Assembly (NCBI GenBank): GCA_023403845.1
Contig: JAEYDL010000028.1
Coordinates: 1-40,796, forward strand
Length of the DNA: 40,796 nt
From: Pseudomonadota bacterium
GTDB lineage: Bacteria > Desulfobacterota > Desulfovibrionia > Desulfovibrionales > Desulfovibrionaceae
Direction of reading: 5' to 3'
Shown: positions 1 through 9,237 of the stretch, piece by piece
Layout: the number at the start of each line of letters is the position of its first letter
Numbering within the stretch: the first letter of the stretch is position 1
Position numbers and translations under genes: made by a program
The notes under the pieces: model-generated
Told to the model about the DNA's origin: nothing
Database searches by the model: none
What the model saw: only the letters and a program-made list of their open reading frames with translations

Positions 1-722
<722 letters not shown>

Positions 723-780
723 ACCGCCTGGTTACCCCCTCTTTCGCATATCGAAGTAGTCATGATGGTAGAAAAGATAT

Positions 781-801
781 TGTGAAAATATATTTTTCAC
801 A
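781..801. promoter_or_regulatory. Palindrome in AT-rich promoter region (TGTGAAAA...TTTTTCACA)
   Basis: The AT-rich stretch 723-1050 between the transposase-like gene and the CoA-transferase carries no credible gene. It holds an almost perfect inverted repeat with arms TGTGAAAAT and TTTTTCACA around a 3-base centre. With the two bases before it, the left end reads ATATTGTGAA, which recurs at 32469 and 32659. The TGTGA/TCACA spacing (11) is wider than a CRP-type site (6). The binding protein is unknown. Confidence 0.45.
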
Positions 802-803
802 CC

Positions 804-815
804 ATACAATATACT
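804..815 (+). repeat. 12-bp direct repeat ATACAATATACT, copy 1
   Basis: An exact 12-base match to 954-965, with starts exactly 150 bp apart, upstream of the CoA-transferase gene. It may be a duplicated regulator site or a promoter element; the function is not known. Confidence 0.4.
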
Positions 816-953
816 CAACAAGAGGGACAAAAAGGCAGCTCCTAGCCTCCATTTCTGATTTTTACTGGATGATCAATGAAACATACGTCGATTTGAACGC
901 CTTTCCGGAAGAAATCGCGTTCATGAGTTTAGTGTAAAAAAGAACAAAAAAAT

Positions 954-965
954 ATACAATATACT
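954..965 (+). repeat. 12-bp direct repeat ATACAATATACT, copy 2
   Basis: The second exact copy, about 85 bp before the preferred start of the CoA-transferase, so close to where a promoter would be expected. Confidence 0.4.
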
Positions 966-1050
966 TTTTTAAAAATTTCGTCCCACACGGAAAACACCGG
1001 CTCCGGCCGGAATGTCCCGTTCACCTATTCCCAAACAAGGCAGGTTCGTA

Positions 1051-2616
1051 ATGGTAAAAGTGCTGACTCCCGAAGAAGCTGTGGCTCTCATCAAGGACGA
1101 GCAGACGCTCTGCGTCGAAGGCTTCAATCTCGGCGTCCATCCGCACGAGCTGATTTATGCGCTGGAGGACAGGTTCCTCAAAACCGGAACTCCGAGAAAC
1201 CTCACTCTCGTCTACAATGCGGGCATGGGCAACGGAAACGGCCCTGACGGCAAGGGGTACGCAGTCAACCGCATCGCCAAGGAAGGACTGCTGAAAAAGG
1301 TCATCGCCGGTCACCTCAATCTGGCTCCCGCCCTCGGCAAGCTGATCTCCGAAAATAAGGTCATTGCCTACAACCTGCCGCAGGGCACCCTTTCCCACAT
1401 GTATCGTGACGCGGCCGCCCGCAAGGTGGGCACGATCACTTCCGTGGGGCTGAACACATTCATCGATCCCCGGCAGGACGGCGGCAAGCTGAACGCCGTC
1501 ACCACGGAGAACATCAACGAAGTCATTACCCTCGATGGCAAGGAACAGCTCTTCTACAAGAGGCTTTCGCTTGATTTCTGCCTGCTGCGCGGCACCTATG
1601 CCGATGAAAAGGGCAACATCTCCATGGAAAAGGAATGTCTGTTCATGGACAACCTCTCCGTGGCCATGGCCGTGCACGCCAACGGCGGAACCGTGATCGT
1701 GCAGGTGGAAGGCATCGTTCAGACCGCATCGCTGCAACCCAAGATGGTCATTCCCGGCGTGCTCGTCGACGCCGTGGTCGTGGTCCCCGCGACCAAGAAC
1801 ATGCCCGAAGTCGATCCCGGGCTTGTTGATCTGCACATCGGGCGCGTCCGTGTGCCCCGCATTGACCTCGGCGCTCCCGCGCCTCTGGACGATCGCAAGA
1901 TCATCGGTCGTCGCGCGGCCATGGAACTGTTCAAGGGCGCGGCCGTCAACCTCGGCGTTGGCATGCCCGAACAGGTCGCTCTCGTCGCCGGCGAAGAAGG
2001 CGTCTTCGAAAACTTCACCCTCACCGTGGAAGCCGGAAACTTCGGCGGCCTGCCCAAGCCTGTTCCCCTCTTCGGCTGCTCCACCAATGTGGAAGCCATC
2101 ATCCCGCAGGCAAACCAGTTCGACTTCTATGACGGCGGCGGTCTGGATCTCGCCTTCCTCGGCCTCGCCCAATGCGATCAGTTCGGCGACATCAACGTCA
2201 GCAAGATGGGTTCCAAGATTCCCGGCTGCGGCGGCTTCCTGAACATCGCCGAAAATTCCCGCAAGGTCATCTTCTGCGGCACGCTCACCGGCAAGGGGCT
2301 GAAAACCGAGGTCAGAGACGGCAAGCTCGTCATTGCGCAGGAAGGTCAAATCAAGAAATTCCTGAACAAGGTCGACCAGATCACGTTCAACGGCAGAAAC
2401 GCCATCGCGCGCAGGCAGCCCGTCATGTTCATTACCGAACGCGCCGTGTTCGACCTCACTCCCGAGGGCCTCCGTCTCCTCGAAGTCGCTCCGGGCATCA
2501 ACGTGGAAAAGGACATTCTGGCAAACCTCGAATTCCGGCCCATCATCGCCGACGACCTCAAGCTCATGGACGCCCGGATCTTCCGGGACGAACTGATGGG
2601 CGGAATCGCCCAGTAA
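1051..2616 (+). CDS. Propionate/acetate CoA-transferase family (YdiF/Pct-type)
   Basis: A family I CoA-transferase of about 521 aa, the usual length for fused alpha-beta Pct/YdiF enzymes. It moves CoA between acyl-CoAs and short carboxylates through a glutamyl-CoA thioester. The expected catalytic Glu lies in TVEAGNFGG (E327 from this start), and the N-terminal half has the glycine-rich CoA-transferase fold (VYNAGMGNGNGPDG). ATG at 1012 is possible, but 1051 (MVKVLTPEEA) matches how family members begin and has an AGGCAGG-like ribosome site. It leads a + strand cluster with an acyl-CoA dehydrogenase, 2-hydroxyacyl-CoA dehydratase and activator, which suits activation of a 2-hydroxy acid such as lactate. 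The substrate cannot be read from the sequence. Confidence 0.88.
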   Translation: MVKVLTPEEAVALIKDEQTLCVEGFNLGVHPHELIYALEDRFLKTGTPRNLTLVYNAGMGNGNGPDGKGYAVNRIAKEGLLKKVIAGHLNLAPALGKLISENKVIAYNLPQGTLSHMYRDAAARKVGTITSVGLNTFIDPRQDGGKLNAVTTENINEVITLDGKEQLFYKRLSLDFCLLRGTYADEKGNISMEKECLFMDNLSVAMAVHANGGTVIVQVEGIVQTASLQPKMVIPGVLVDAVVVVPATKNMPEVDPGLVDLHIGRVRVPRIDLGAPAPLDDRKIIGRRAAMELFKGAAVNLGVGMPEQVALVAGEEGVFENFTLTVEAGNFGGLPKPVPLFGCSTNVEAIIPQANQFDFYDGGGLDLAFLGLAQCDQFGDINVSKMGSKIPGCGGFLNIAENSRKVIFCGTLTGKGLKTEVRDGKLVIAQEGQIKKFLNKVDQITFNGRNAIARRQPVMFITERAVFDLTPEGLRLLEVAPGINVEKDILANLEFRPIIADDLKLMDARIFRDELMGGIAQ

Positions 2617-2647
2617 CGCGTCTCGAACGCTTGTCATGACGCATCTT

Positions 2648-2672
2648 CGGTCCGGCGACATCCGCCGGACCG
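2648..2672 (+). other. Intercistronic perfect GC hairpin (gap 1)
   Basis: Arms CGGTCCGGCG and CGCCGGACCG with a 5-base loop lie between the CoA-transferase stop and the acyl-CoA dehydrogenase start. There is no T-tract, so it is more likely an mRNA-stability or processing element than a terminator. Confidence 0.7.
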
Positions 2673-2705
2673 TAACCCCAGCCTGTTTCATCCTGGAGGG
2701 ACGAA

Positions 2706-3842
2706 ATGGACATTCTTACCGAAGAACAAAAACTGATCCAAAACATGGTTCGGGAATTCGCCCAGAACGAAGTCAAGCCCATCGCCGCGGAAGTGGACAA
2801 GAACCATCGTTTCCCCGAGGAGTCGGTCAGGCGCATGGCCGAACTCGGCATCCTTGGTCTGGTCATTCCCGAAGAGCTGGGCGGCAGCGGAGGCGACAGC
2901 GTGAGCATGGCTCTGGCCATGGAAGAACTCTCTCAGGTCAGCGCCACCCACAGCACCATTCTTGCGGCCCATCTTTCTCTCGGACTCGGAACCATCATGC
3001 ACGCCGCCAATGACGAGCAAAAACGGAAATATGTTCCGGAACTGGCTGCGGGCAAAAAGCTGTGCGCCTTCGCCCTTACCGAACCCGGAGCGGGTTCCGA
3101 CGCCGCCGCTCAGAAGACGGAAGCGGTGCTTCAGGGCGACAAGTACATACTCAACGGCTCCAAGGTGTTCATCACCAACGGCGCCTATGCGGACACCTTC
3201 GTGGTCATCGCCATGACCGACAAGAGCAAGGGACTCAAGGGAACTTCCGCCTTTATCGTGGAAAAGAGCTTCCCCGGCTTTGAAGTGGGCCAGAGCGAGG
3301 ACAAAATGGGTATCTGCGGCTCCTCCACCACCGAAATCATTCTCAAGAACTGCGAAGTTCCGAAGGAAAATCTCATGGGTGAAGAAGGGAAGGGCTTCAA
3401 GCTGGCCATGAAGACCCTTGACTCGGGCCGCATCTTCGTTGCCGCGCAGGCCGTGGGCATCGCTCAGGGCGCACTCGCGGCCGCCATCGCCTATTCCAAG
3501 GACCGTGTGCAGTTCGGCAAGCCCATCTGCACCAAGCAAGGCATTCAGTGGATGCTGGCCGATATGGCCACCCGCACCGAGTGCGCGCATCAGCTGGTTC
3601 TGCACTGCGCCCGCCTGAAGGACGCAGGACTCCCCTTCGGCAAGGAAGCCGCCATGGCCAAGCTGTATGCGGCCGAAACCGCCATGTGGGTCACCACCAA
3701 GGCCGTCCAGATTCATGGCGGTGTGGGCTACACCCGCAACTTCCCGGTCGAACGCATGATGCGCGACGCCAAGATCACGGAAATCTATGAAGGCACAAGC
3801 GAAGTGCAGCGTATGGTTATTGCGGCCAACCTGCTCGCCTGA
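2706..3842 (+). CDS. Acyl-CoA dehydrogenase (acryloyl/enoyl-CoA reductase candidate)
   Basis: A 378-aa FAD flavoprotein of the short-chain acyl-CoA dehydrogenase family at normal length. Landmarks are FALTEPGAGSDA (FAD/substrate loop), the C-terminal QIHGGVGYTRNFPVER segment and IYEGTSEVQR, whose first Glu (E362) is the expected catalytic base. In acrylate-type fermentation an enzyme of this family reduces the enoyl-CoA made by the neighbouring dehydratase, taking electrons from EtfAB. No etf genes are in this window, so the electron donor must be encoded elsewhere. It starts at 2706 after GGAGGGACGAA. Oxidation of a saturated acyl-CoA is equally possible from sequence alone. Confidence 0.9.
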   Translation: MDILTEEQKLIQNMVREFAQNEVKPIAAEVDKNHRFPEESVRRMAELGILGLVIPEELGGSGGDSVSMALAMEELSQVSATHSTILAAHLSLGLGTIMHAANDEQKRKYVPELAAGKKLCAFALTEPGAGSDAAAQKTEAVLQGDKYILNGSKVFITNGAYADTFVVIAMTDKSKGLKGTSAFIVEKSFPGFEVGQSEDKMGICGSSTTEIILKNCEVPKENLMGEEGKGFKLAMKTLDSGRIFVAAQAVGIAQGALAAAIAYSKDRVQFGKPICTKQGIQWMLADMATRTECAHQLVLHCARLKDAGLPFGKEAAMAKLYAAETAMWVTTKAVQIHGGVGYTRNFPVERMMRDAKITEIYEGTSEVQRMVIAANLLA

Positions 3843-3907
3843 TTGAAAGGGGGGTGCCCTTCACGCCCACCGGGGGAACGTTCCTCCGGCCCTCCAGGGG
3901 CAAAGGC

Positions 3908-3938
3908 TTCGCGGCGGCTTGAGAGCGACCGCCGCGAA
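3908..3938 (+). other. Intercistronic perfect GC hairpin (gap 2)
   Basis: Arms TTCGCGGCGG and CCGCCGCGAA flank an 11-base loop in the 350-bp gap 3843-4192. The gap otherwise shows no gene, only further GC-rich self-complementary patches. There is no T-tract. Confidence 0.65.
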
Positions 3939-4192
3939 TGCCCGAACATGCCGCAACACTCCAGATACGGCATTGACTTGCGCTCGCCGGGGAGCGGCCC
4001 TCAAAGACAAGAGGTTCCCGAAGACAAGACGCCTCCCGCGGTTGATCCGGTTTTCCCGCCGCCCGGCTCGACGGCAACCGCCCGCGAGGGGGTTCCATGC
4101 TCGCGAAAAAACGCGAACGGGGAAGGCCGCAGACCCGTCTTGCCAATTCATTCTCCCTCTCCGGGGGAAGCCCAAACCAAGGGGAATTTTTG

Positions 4193-5443
4193 ATGAAAAG
4201 TCCTGAAGAAATGACTTCGAAGGAAATGCTGGTCCATTACCAGAACCTGCTGGATGAAGAAGCGCGGGAACACAAGAAAAACGGCAAGCTCGTGTGCTGG
4301 TCGTCTTCAGTCGCTCCCTCCGAGATATTCGTGAACATGGATATAGCCCTCGTCTATCCTGAAACCCACGCCGCCGGCATCGGAGCCAGAAAAGGCGCGC
4401 TGGACATGCTCGAACACTCCGAACAGAAAGGCTATTCCTCCGACATCTGTTCCTACGCCCGCATCAATCTGGCGTACATGGACATGCTCAAGGAAAAGGC
4501 CCTCACCGGCAACACACCTGAAAAACTCGCCAATTCTCCGGCCGTGGACGTGCCGCTGCCCGACGTGGTGGTCTGCTGCAACAACATCTGCAACACCCTG
4601 CTCAAGTGGTACGAAAACCTTGCCTACGAACTGAACATCCCCTGCATCATCATCGACGTGCCCTACAACCACCACATGCCGGTGGAAGAACACAGACGCA
4701 AGTATATTGCCGCTCAGATCAAGGATGCCATCGAACTGCTCGAACGCCTCACCAGCAAAAAGTTCGACTGGGACAAGTTCCTTGAAGTGCAAAAGCAGAC
4801 CCAGCGTTCCGTGGCCGAATGGCTCGGCGTGGCCAGAATGGCCTCCTACAAGCCTTCCCCTTTGAACGGTTTCGATTTCTTCAACTACATGGCCCTGATC
4901 GTCTGCGCCCGCAGCCGCGACTACGCCGAAAAGACCTTCCGCAAATTCCGCGAGGAACTGGAAGCCAAGGAAGCCGCCGGCCAGTACGCCTTCGGCGATA
5001 ATGAAAAGGTCCGCGTGGCCTGGGAAGGCATCGCCGTATGGCCGCACCTCGCCCACACCTTCAAGACCTTGAAGGCCAACGGCGTGCTGCTGACCGGATC
5101 CACCTATCCGAGTGTCTGGAACCTTGAATATACCCCTGGCGACCTTGAATCCGTGGGCGAAAATTATTCCAACGTCTATATCAACTGCTGCCTTGACTAT
5201 CGTGCCGAAGTTCTCGGAGGCGTGGTGGAAAGCGCCAGATGCGACGGCATGCTCTGCCACATGAACCGCAGCTGCAAGCTGATGTGCTTCCTGAACATGG
5301 AAACCGCCAACGCCGTGCAGGCCAAGCACGGAACCCCCTACGTGATGTTCGACGGCGACCAGACCGACCCGCGCAACTTCGCGCCCGCCCAGTATGATAC
5401 CCGCGTGCAGTCCCTGATCGAAATGATCGAACAGAAGAATTAA
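4193..5443 (+). CDS. 2-hydroxyacyl-CoA dehydratase subunit A (HgdA/HadB/LcdA-like)
   Basis: A 416-aa member of the 2-hydroxyacyl-CoA dehydratase / benzoyl-CoA reductase BcrB/C family. These subunits pair to hold [4Fe-4S] clusters and remove water from (R)-2-hydroxyacyl-CoA through a ketyl radical. Cysteines typical of the family are seen in VVVCCNNICN, INCCLDY and the C-terminal RCDGMLCHMNRSCKLMC segment. ATG at 4193 follows AAGGGGAATTTTTG; an upstream in-frame ATG at 4097 lacks a good site and would add an atypical basic leader. The second subunit starts 10 bases after the stop, so the two are surely co-translated. Lactyl-, 2-hydroxyisocaproyl- and phenyllactyl-CoA are all possible substrates. 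Confidence 0.9.
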   Translation: MKSPEEMTSKEMLVHYQNLLDEEAREHKKNGKLVCWSSSVAPSEIFVNMDIALVYPETHAAGIGARKGALDMLEHSEQKGYSSDICSYARINLAYMDMLKEKALTGNTPEKLANSPAVDVPLPDVVVCCNNICNTLLKWYENLAYELNIPCIIIDVPYNHHMPVEEHRRKYIAAQIKDAIELLERLTSKKFDWDKFLEVQKQTQRSVAEWLGVARMASYKPSPLNGFDFFNYMALIVCARSRDYAEKTFRKFREELEAKEAAGQYAFGDNEKVRVAWEGIAVWPHLAHTFKTLKANGVLLTGSTYPSVWNLEYTPGDLESVGENYSNVYINCCLDYRAEVLGGVVESARCDGMLCHMNRSCKLMCFLNMETANAVQAKHGTPYVMFDGDQTDPRNFAPAQYDTRVQSLIEMIEQKN

Positions 5444-5453
5444 GGAGCCGATC

Positions 5454-6575
5454 ATGAGCCGTGTAGATGAAATTCTCGCACAATTGCAGTCTGTCGCGAA
5501 TAATCCCAAAAAGGCCGTCAAGGACTGGATGGACGAAACCGGCAAGGGGGCCGTCGGCCTTATCTATGTCTATCTTCCGGAAGAAATCGTTCATGCCGCA
5601 GGCTACCTTCCCGTCGGACTCTGGGGCGCGCACAAGCCGGTGTCCAAGGCCCGCGCCTTCCTTCCACCCTATGCATGCTCCATCATGCAGGAAATCATGG
5701 AACTGGAGGCTTCCGGCACATATGACGACCTGAGGGCCGTCATCTTCTCCGTCCCCTGCGATACCCTGAAGTGCATGAGCCAGATGTGGAAGGGCAAGTG
5801 TCCCTCCTTTGTAGTGGCTCATCCGCAAAACCGCAGACTTGAGGCGGCCAACGTCTACCTCGCACAGGAATACCGCAATCTCAAGGCCCGGCTTGAAGAA
5901 GTCTTCAACCAGTCCATCTCCGACGACGATATCGCCAAGAGCATCGCCGTCTACAATGAAAACCGGCAGGCCATGCGCGACTTTGTGGAAACTGCCGCCC
6001 TCTATCCTGACATCATCGATCCGATCAAGCGCCATGCCGTAATCAAGGCCCGGCAGTTCATGGAAAAATCCCGGCATACAGCGCTGGTTCGCGACCTCAT
6101 TGCCGAAATCGGCAAGCAGGAGCCGAAACCATGGACCGGCAAAAAAATCATTCTGTCCGGCATCATGGCCGAACCTGACGGTCTGCTCTCCCTGTTCAAA
6201 GAATTCGGCTTCGCCGTGGTCGACGACGACCTGGCCCAGGAATCCCGTCAGTTCCGCAATGACGTCCCTGTATGCGACGATCCCGTCTACGGCCTCGCCA
6301 AATGGTGGCAAAACCTCGAATTCTGTTCACTGGCAACCGACCCCCGCAAGCCCCGCGCCGAAAAGCTCGTCGAAATGGCGAAAAAACGCAACGCCGACGG
6401 CGTGATTCTCTGCCAGATGAAATTCTGCGAACCCGAAGAATTTGACTACCCCATCATCTATCCCGCGCTTGATGCGGCGGGCGTGCGCAATCTGATGATC
6501 GAGGTGGATCTCGAAGCCGCTTCCTTCGAGCAGATCAAAACCCGTCTCCAGACCTTTACCGAAATCCTGTCCTGA
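5454..6575 (+). CDS. 2-hydroxyacyl-CoA dehydratase subunit B (HgdB/HadC/LcdB-like)
   Basis: A 373-aa second subunit of the dehydratase. Family features include GLIYVYLPEEIVHAAGYLPV near residues 35-55, FLPPYACSIMQEIME and SVPCDTLKCMSQMW, followed by a Rossmann-like C-terminal half with ILCQMKFCEPEEFDYP. The cysteines in the last two motifs are those expected to bind the second [4Fe-4S] cluster. The start at 5454 has AAGGAG just upstream. It forms the heterodimer with the product of 4193-5443 and needs the ATP-dependent activator encoded at 8039-8824. A strong hairpin lies directly after its stop. Confidence 0.9.
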   Translation: MSRVDEILAQLQSVANNPKKAVKDWMDETGKGAVGLIYVYLPEEIVHAAGYLPVGLWGAHKPVSKARAFLPPYACSIMQEIMELEASGTYDDLRAVIFSVPCDTLKCMSQMWKGKCPSFVVAHPQNRRLEAANVYLAQEYRNLKARLEEVFNQSISDDDIAKSIAVYNENRQAMRDFVETAALYPDIIDPIKRHAVIKARQFMEKSRHTALVRDLIAEIGKQEPKPWTGKKIILSGIMAEPDGLLSLFKEFGFAVVDDDLAQESRQFRNDVPVCDDPVYGLAKWWQNLEFCSLATDPRKPRAEKLVEMAKKRNADGVILCQMKFCEPEEFDYPIIYPALDAAGVRNLMIEVDLEAASFEQIKTRLQTFTEILS

Positions 6576-6585
6576 GTTTCCCCCT

Positions 6586-6612
6586 CCCCCGCCGGGCCGG
6601 TTCCGGCGGGGG
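6586..6612 (+). other. Intercistronic perfect GC hairpin (gap 3)
   Basis: Arms CCCCCGCCGG and CCGGCGGGGG with a 7-base loop begin 11 bases after the dehydratase B stop. There is no T-tract. It could protect the upstream 3' end or partly terminate transcription before the transporter gene. Confidence 0.7.
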
Positions 6613-6741
6613 CCCACCCTTCCGGGCTTCCGGCGAAGGCGGTTTCCGCCTCCGCATGGAGTCCCCTTTGCCCGAAAAGGTGCGGTTCACAGTTCAAGGC
6701 CCTTTCTCAGAAACCATCATGGTCGCAGCAGGAGAGATTGT

Positions 6742-7899
6742 ATGAGCAACAATGCCACAGGTGTCGCGACGGACACGTCGTTCGGGGAAATTTTCGGTAT
6801 TGCCTGCGTCTGGTTCGGAACCCACGTGGGCGGCGGCTTCGCCACCGGCAATCAGGTCTACCAGTTCTACGTCAGCTACGGCTGGCTCGGGGCCATCACG
6901 CCTTTCGTCGCCATGTTCATTCAGGCATGGGTGCTGCGTTCGGCCATCATCATGTCCCGTTCCCAGAACCTTGTTTCCTACAAGGATTTCTTCAATTACC
7001 TGTGGAAACCGTACCCCCGGCTTTCCATCACCTTTGAAATCTTCTACTGGATCATCCTGCTGGTCGCCGTGGGCATCGCCATCGCTGGCGCGGCCTCTCT
7101 GCTCAATGAGGACGGAGGTCTTCCCTACCCGCTCGCCGCTCTGATCACAGGAGCCATTCTTTTCCTCCTGACCATCTTCGGGGAAAAGCTCATTGCCCGA
7201 GCCTCCACCTTCATGTCCGTAGCCATTCTGTGCGCCTGCGCCTGCATCTTCTTTATCGGCATCAGCCAGCGCTGGGACAACCTCGTCGACGTGCTGACCG
7301 TGCAGCAGCAGACCCCGCGCGGCGTTCTTTCCCCGTTCGTCACGGCCGTCGTCTACGCCGGGTTCCAGCTGGTCGGTCTGCCCGCCATCGTCGCCTGCTC
7401 CCAACGCATGAACTCCATGCGCAGCGTGAACACCTTCTTCTGGCTGGGCTTCCTCATGAACGGCATCGCCCTGACCCTGTCGGCCTGCCTGCTCTTCGCG
7501 TGGTCCGGAGATCTCAACTTCGCCACCCTCGCCCTCCCCAACGTGACCATCTGCAACCTGACTGGCGAACCGTGGCTCTACTGGGCCTACGCCATCTGCC
7601 TGTTCCTCGCCTTCATATCCACCGGCGTGACCTGCATCTTCGGCCTCGTAGTCCGGCTTGAAAACAGCTTCGGCAAGGACAGGCTCCACCTTACCCTGCG
7701 CCGGGCCATCATCTCTCTGGCCATCATGATCGTCTCCGTGGCCCTGTCCCTCACCGGCCTTACTCCTCTCATCAAGTACGGTTACGGGTTCTGCGGCTAT
7801 CTGGCGGTCTTCGTGGTCATCATCCCCATCGTGATCATCGGCCAGATCAAGAACAACAAGTACCGTGCGGAGCATCCGGAATTCCTGCGTAATTCCTGA
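6742..7899 (+). CDS. YkvI-like membrane transporter (LeuT-fold family)
   Basis: A 385-aa very hydrophobic protein with about ten predicted membrane segments. The first helix carries GTHVGGGFATGNQ, resembling the unwound GAGFASGQE motif of YkvI-type proteins in the amino acid-polyamine-organocation superfamily. The substrate is unknown. Its place between the dehydratase and its activator suggests it imports the substrate (a 2-hydroxy acid or its amino acid precursor) or exports the product. It starts at 6742 after CAGGAGAGATTGT. Family assignment rests on the first-helix motif and the helix count; function is inferred from neighbours only. Confidence 0.72.
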   Translation: MSNNATGVATDTSFGEIFGIACVWFGTHVGGGFATGNQVYQFYVSYGWLGAITPFVAMFIQAWVLRSAIIMSRSQNLVSYKDFFNYLWKPYPRLSITFEIFYWIILLVAVGIAIAGAASLLNEDGGLPYPLAALITGAILFLLTIFGEKLIARASTFMSVAILCACACIFFIGISQRWDNLVDVLTVQQQTPRGVLSPFVTAVVYAGFQLVGLPAIVACSQRMNSMRSVNTFFWLGFLMNGIALTLSACLLFAWSGDLNFATLALPNVTICNLTGEPWLYWAYAICLFLAFISTGVTCIFGLVVRLENSFGKDRLHLTLRRAIISLAIMIVSVALSLTGLTPLIKYGYGFCGYLAVFVVIIPIVIIGQIKNNKYRAEHPEFLRNS

Positions 7900-7979
7900 T
7901 AGTCCGTTTCAGGTTCCGTCAAAGGCCCTCCTTCCGGGAAAGCCGGCCCTACTCCCGAGCCAGACTTTCCTGTCATCAA

Positions 7980-8009
7980 GGCCCCGGCGTCCGTCCCATC
8001 GCCGGGGCC
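7980..8009 (+). other. Intercistronic perfect GC hairpin (gap 4)
   Basis: Arms GGCCCCGGCG and CGCCGGGGCC flank a 10-base loop in the gap before the activator gene. Like the other three gap hairpins it lacks a T-tract. Confidence 0.7.
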
Positions 8010-8038
8010 CTCAATCTCAACTCGGAGAAAGACAACGT

Positions 8039-8824
8039 ATGCTCACTCTCGGCATCGACATCGGTTCCGCCTCAAGCAAGGCCGTCATTCTGAAAGACGG
8101 CAAGGAAATCGTGAAGGCTCTCGTCGTCCAGGCTGGCACGGGCACATCCGGCCCAGGTCGCGTCATGGACGAACTTTTCAGGGAGACGGATCTTTCCCTC
8201 AGGACCATGGATTACATCGTGGCCACGGGCTACGGTCGTTTCTCTGTGGAAGAAGCGAACAAGCAGATCAGCGAGATCACCTGCCACGCCAAGGGCATCT
8301 TTTTCCTGCATCCCGCCGCCCGCACCATCATTGACATCGGCGGACAGGACGCCAAGGCCATCAGCCTTGACGACCGGGGGGACATCGTAAAATTCTTTAT
8401 GAATGACAAATGCGCCGCGGGAACCGGACGCTTTCTCGAAGTGATGTCCCGCGTGCTGGAAATCAGCCTGGACAAAATGGGTGAGGAGCACTTCAAGGCC
8501 CAAAATCCGGCGAAAGTCAGCAGCACCTGCACTGTCTTCGCCGAATCGGAAGTCATCTCCCTCCTCTCTCAGGGCATCGCCCGCGAGAACATTCTGTACG
8601 GCGTGCATGAATCCGTGGCCAGCAAGGCCTGCGCTCTGGCCAACCGCGCCGGCGTGCGGGACGACGTGGTCATGTGCGGCGGCGTGGCCCAAAACGCCGG
8701 AGTCGTGGACGTCATCGGCAAAATGCTGGAGCGGACGATCACCGTCGCCCCGAATCCTCAGCTTTCCGGGGCTCTGGGCGCTGCCCTGCTCGGCGCCCAT
8801 GAACTGGAAAAGAACGCACATTAA
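8039..8824 (+). CDS. 2-hydroxyacyl-CoA dehydratase activator ATPase (HgdC/HadI-type)
   Basis: A 261-aa activator (archerase) of the acetate/sugar kinase/Hsc70/actin (ASKHA) fold. It hydrolyses ATP to push one electron into the dehydratase. GIDIGSASSKAVI at the N terminus is the phosphate-binding loop. C125 in NDKCAAGTGRF and C164 in SSTCTVFAESE match the two cysteines that bind the single [4Fe-4S] cluster across the homodimer interface in HgdC. ATG at 8039 follows GGAGAAAGACAACGT. It is the last gene of the cluster and is followed by a terminator. Its presence shows that the two upstream subunits form a radical dehydratase rather than a non-radical relative. Confidence 0.93.
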   Translation: MLTLGIDIGSASSKAVILKDGKEIVKALVVQAGTGTSGPGRVMDELFRETDLSLRTMDYIVATGYGRFSVEEANKQISEITCHAKGIFFLHPAARTIIDIGGQDAKAISLDDRGDIVKFFMNDKCAAGTGRFLEVMSRVLEISLDKMGEEHFKAQNPAKVSSTCTVFAESEVISLLSQGIARENILYGVHESVASKACALANRAGVRDDVVMCGGVAQNAGVVDVIGKMLERTITVAPNPQLSGALGAALLGAHELEKNAH

Positions 8825-8841
8825 GAACATTCGCCGCATAA

Positions 8842-8884
8842 GAACTCCCGCTCATACCAGTACTCCGGCATGGGCGGGAGTTTT
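8842..8884 (+). terminator. Rho-independent terminator after the dehydratase cluster
   Basis: Stem AACTCCCGC / GCGGGAGTT with a loop of about 22 bases, ending in a run of T. It lies about 20 bases past the activator stop and ends the + strand cluster. Confidence 0.75.
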
Positions 8885-9237
8885 GCGCCCGGAATCTGTC
8901 CGCCGTCCACAGGACAGGGGAGCGGACGAAACATGACCGGGGCGGCGTTTCCCGAAACGCCCGATTCTTTGATCCTCCTGCCCCTCGCCCTTCCCATATA
9001 TGGAGGCAGGAGCATCCGTCCCGCCGGTCGGGCATGATCAGGGCAAGAACGGACCCGACAACGCATCAGGCATGCCCGATGCGCCGTTCAGAGCGGACAT
9101 CGCGCAACCAATCCTTCACGACTTGCTGCAGAGAAAAGACTCCTGAAACCGCCTGTCTGTTCCGGCGAACTGTCCTGAAAAACTCCTCTCTCATTTGAAA
9201 GAACAGCCGGGCCTTTGCCTGGACAGACGAAACGAAC
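8885..9237. other. Intergenic region without a recognisable gene
   Basis: About 350 bp between convergent transcripts (activator on +, MFS gene on -). Open frames here are short and lack start sites or family motifs. Nothing regulatory stands out. Confidence 0.5.

Noticed and set aside
781..801. CRP/HcpR-type operator
   Set aside because: The TGTGA and TCACA halves are 11 bases apart, not the 6 expected for CRP/FNR-family sites, so I list it only as a palindrome.
1021..2691. 556-codon open frame on the minus strand opposite the CoA-transferase
   Set aside because: It mirrors a conserved GC-rich gene, is rich in His/Asp/Gly as expected for an antisense shadow, and has no family motif.
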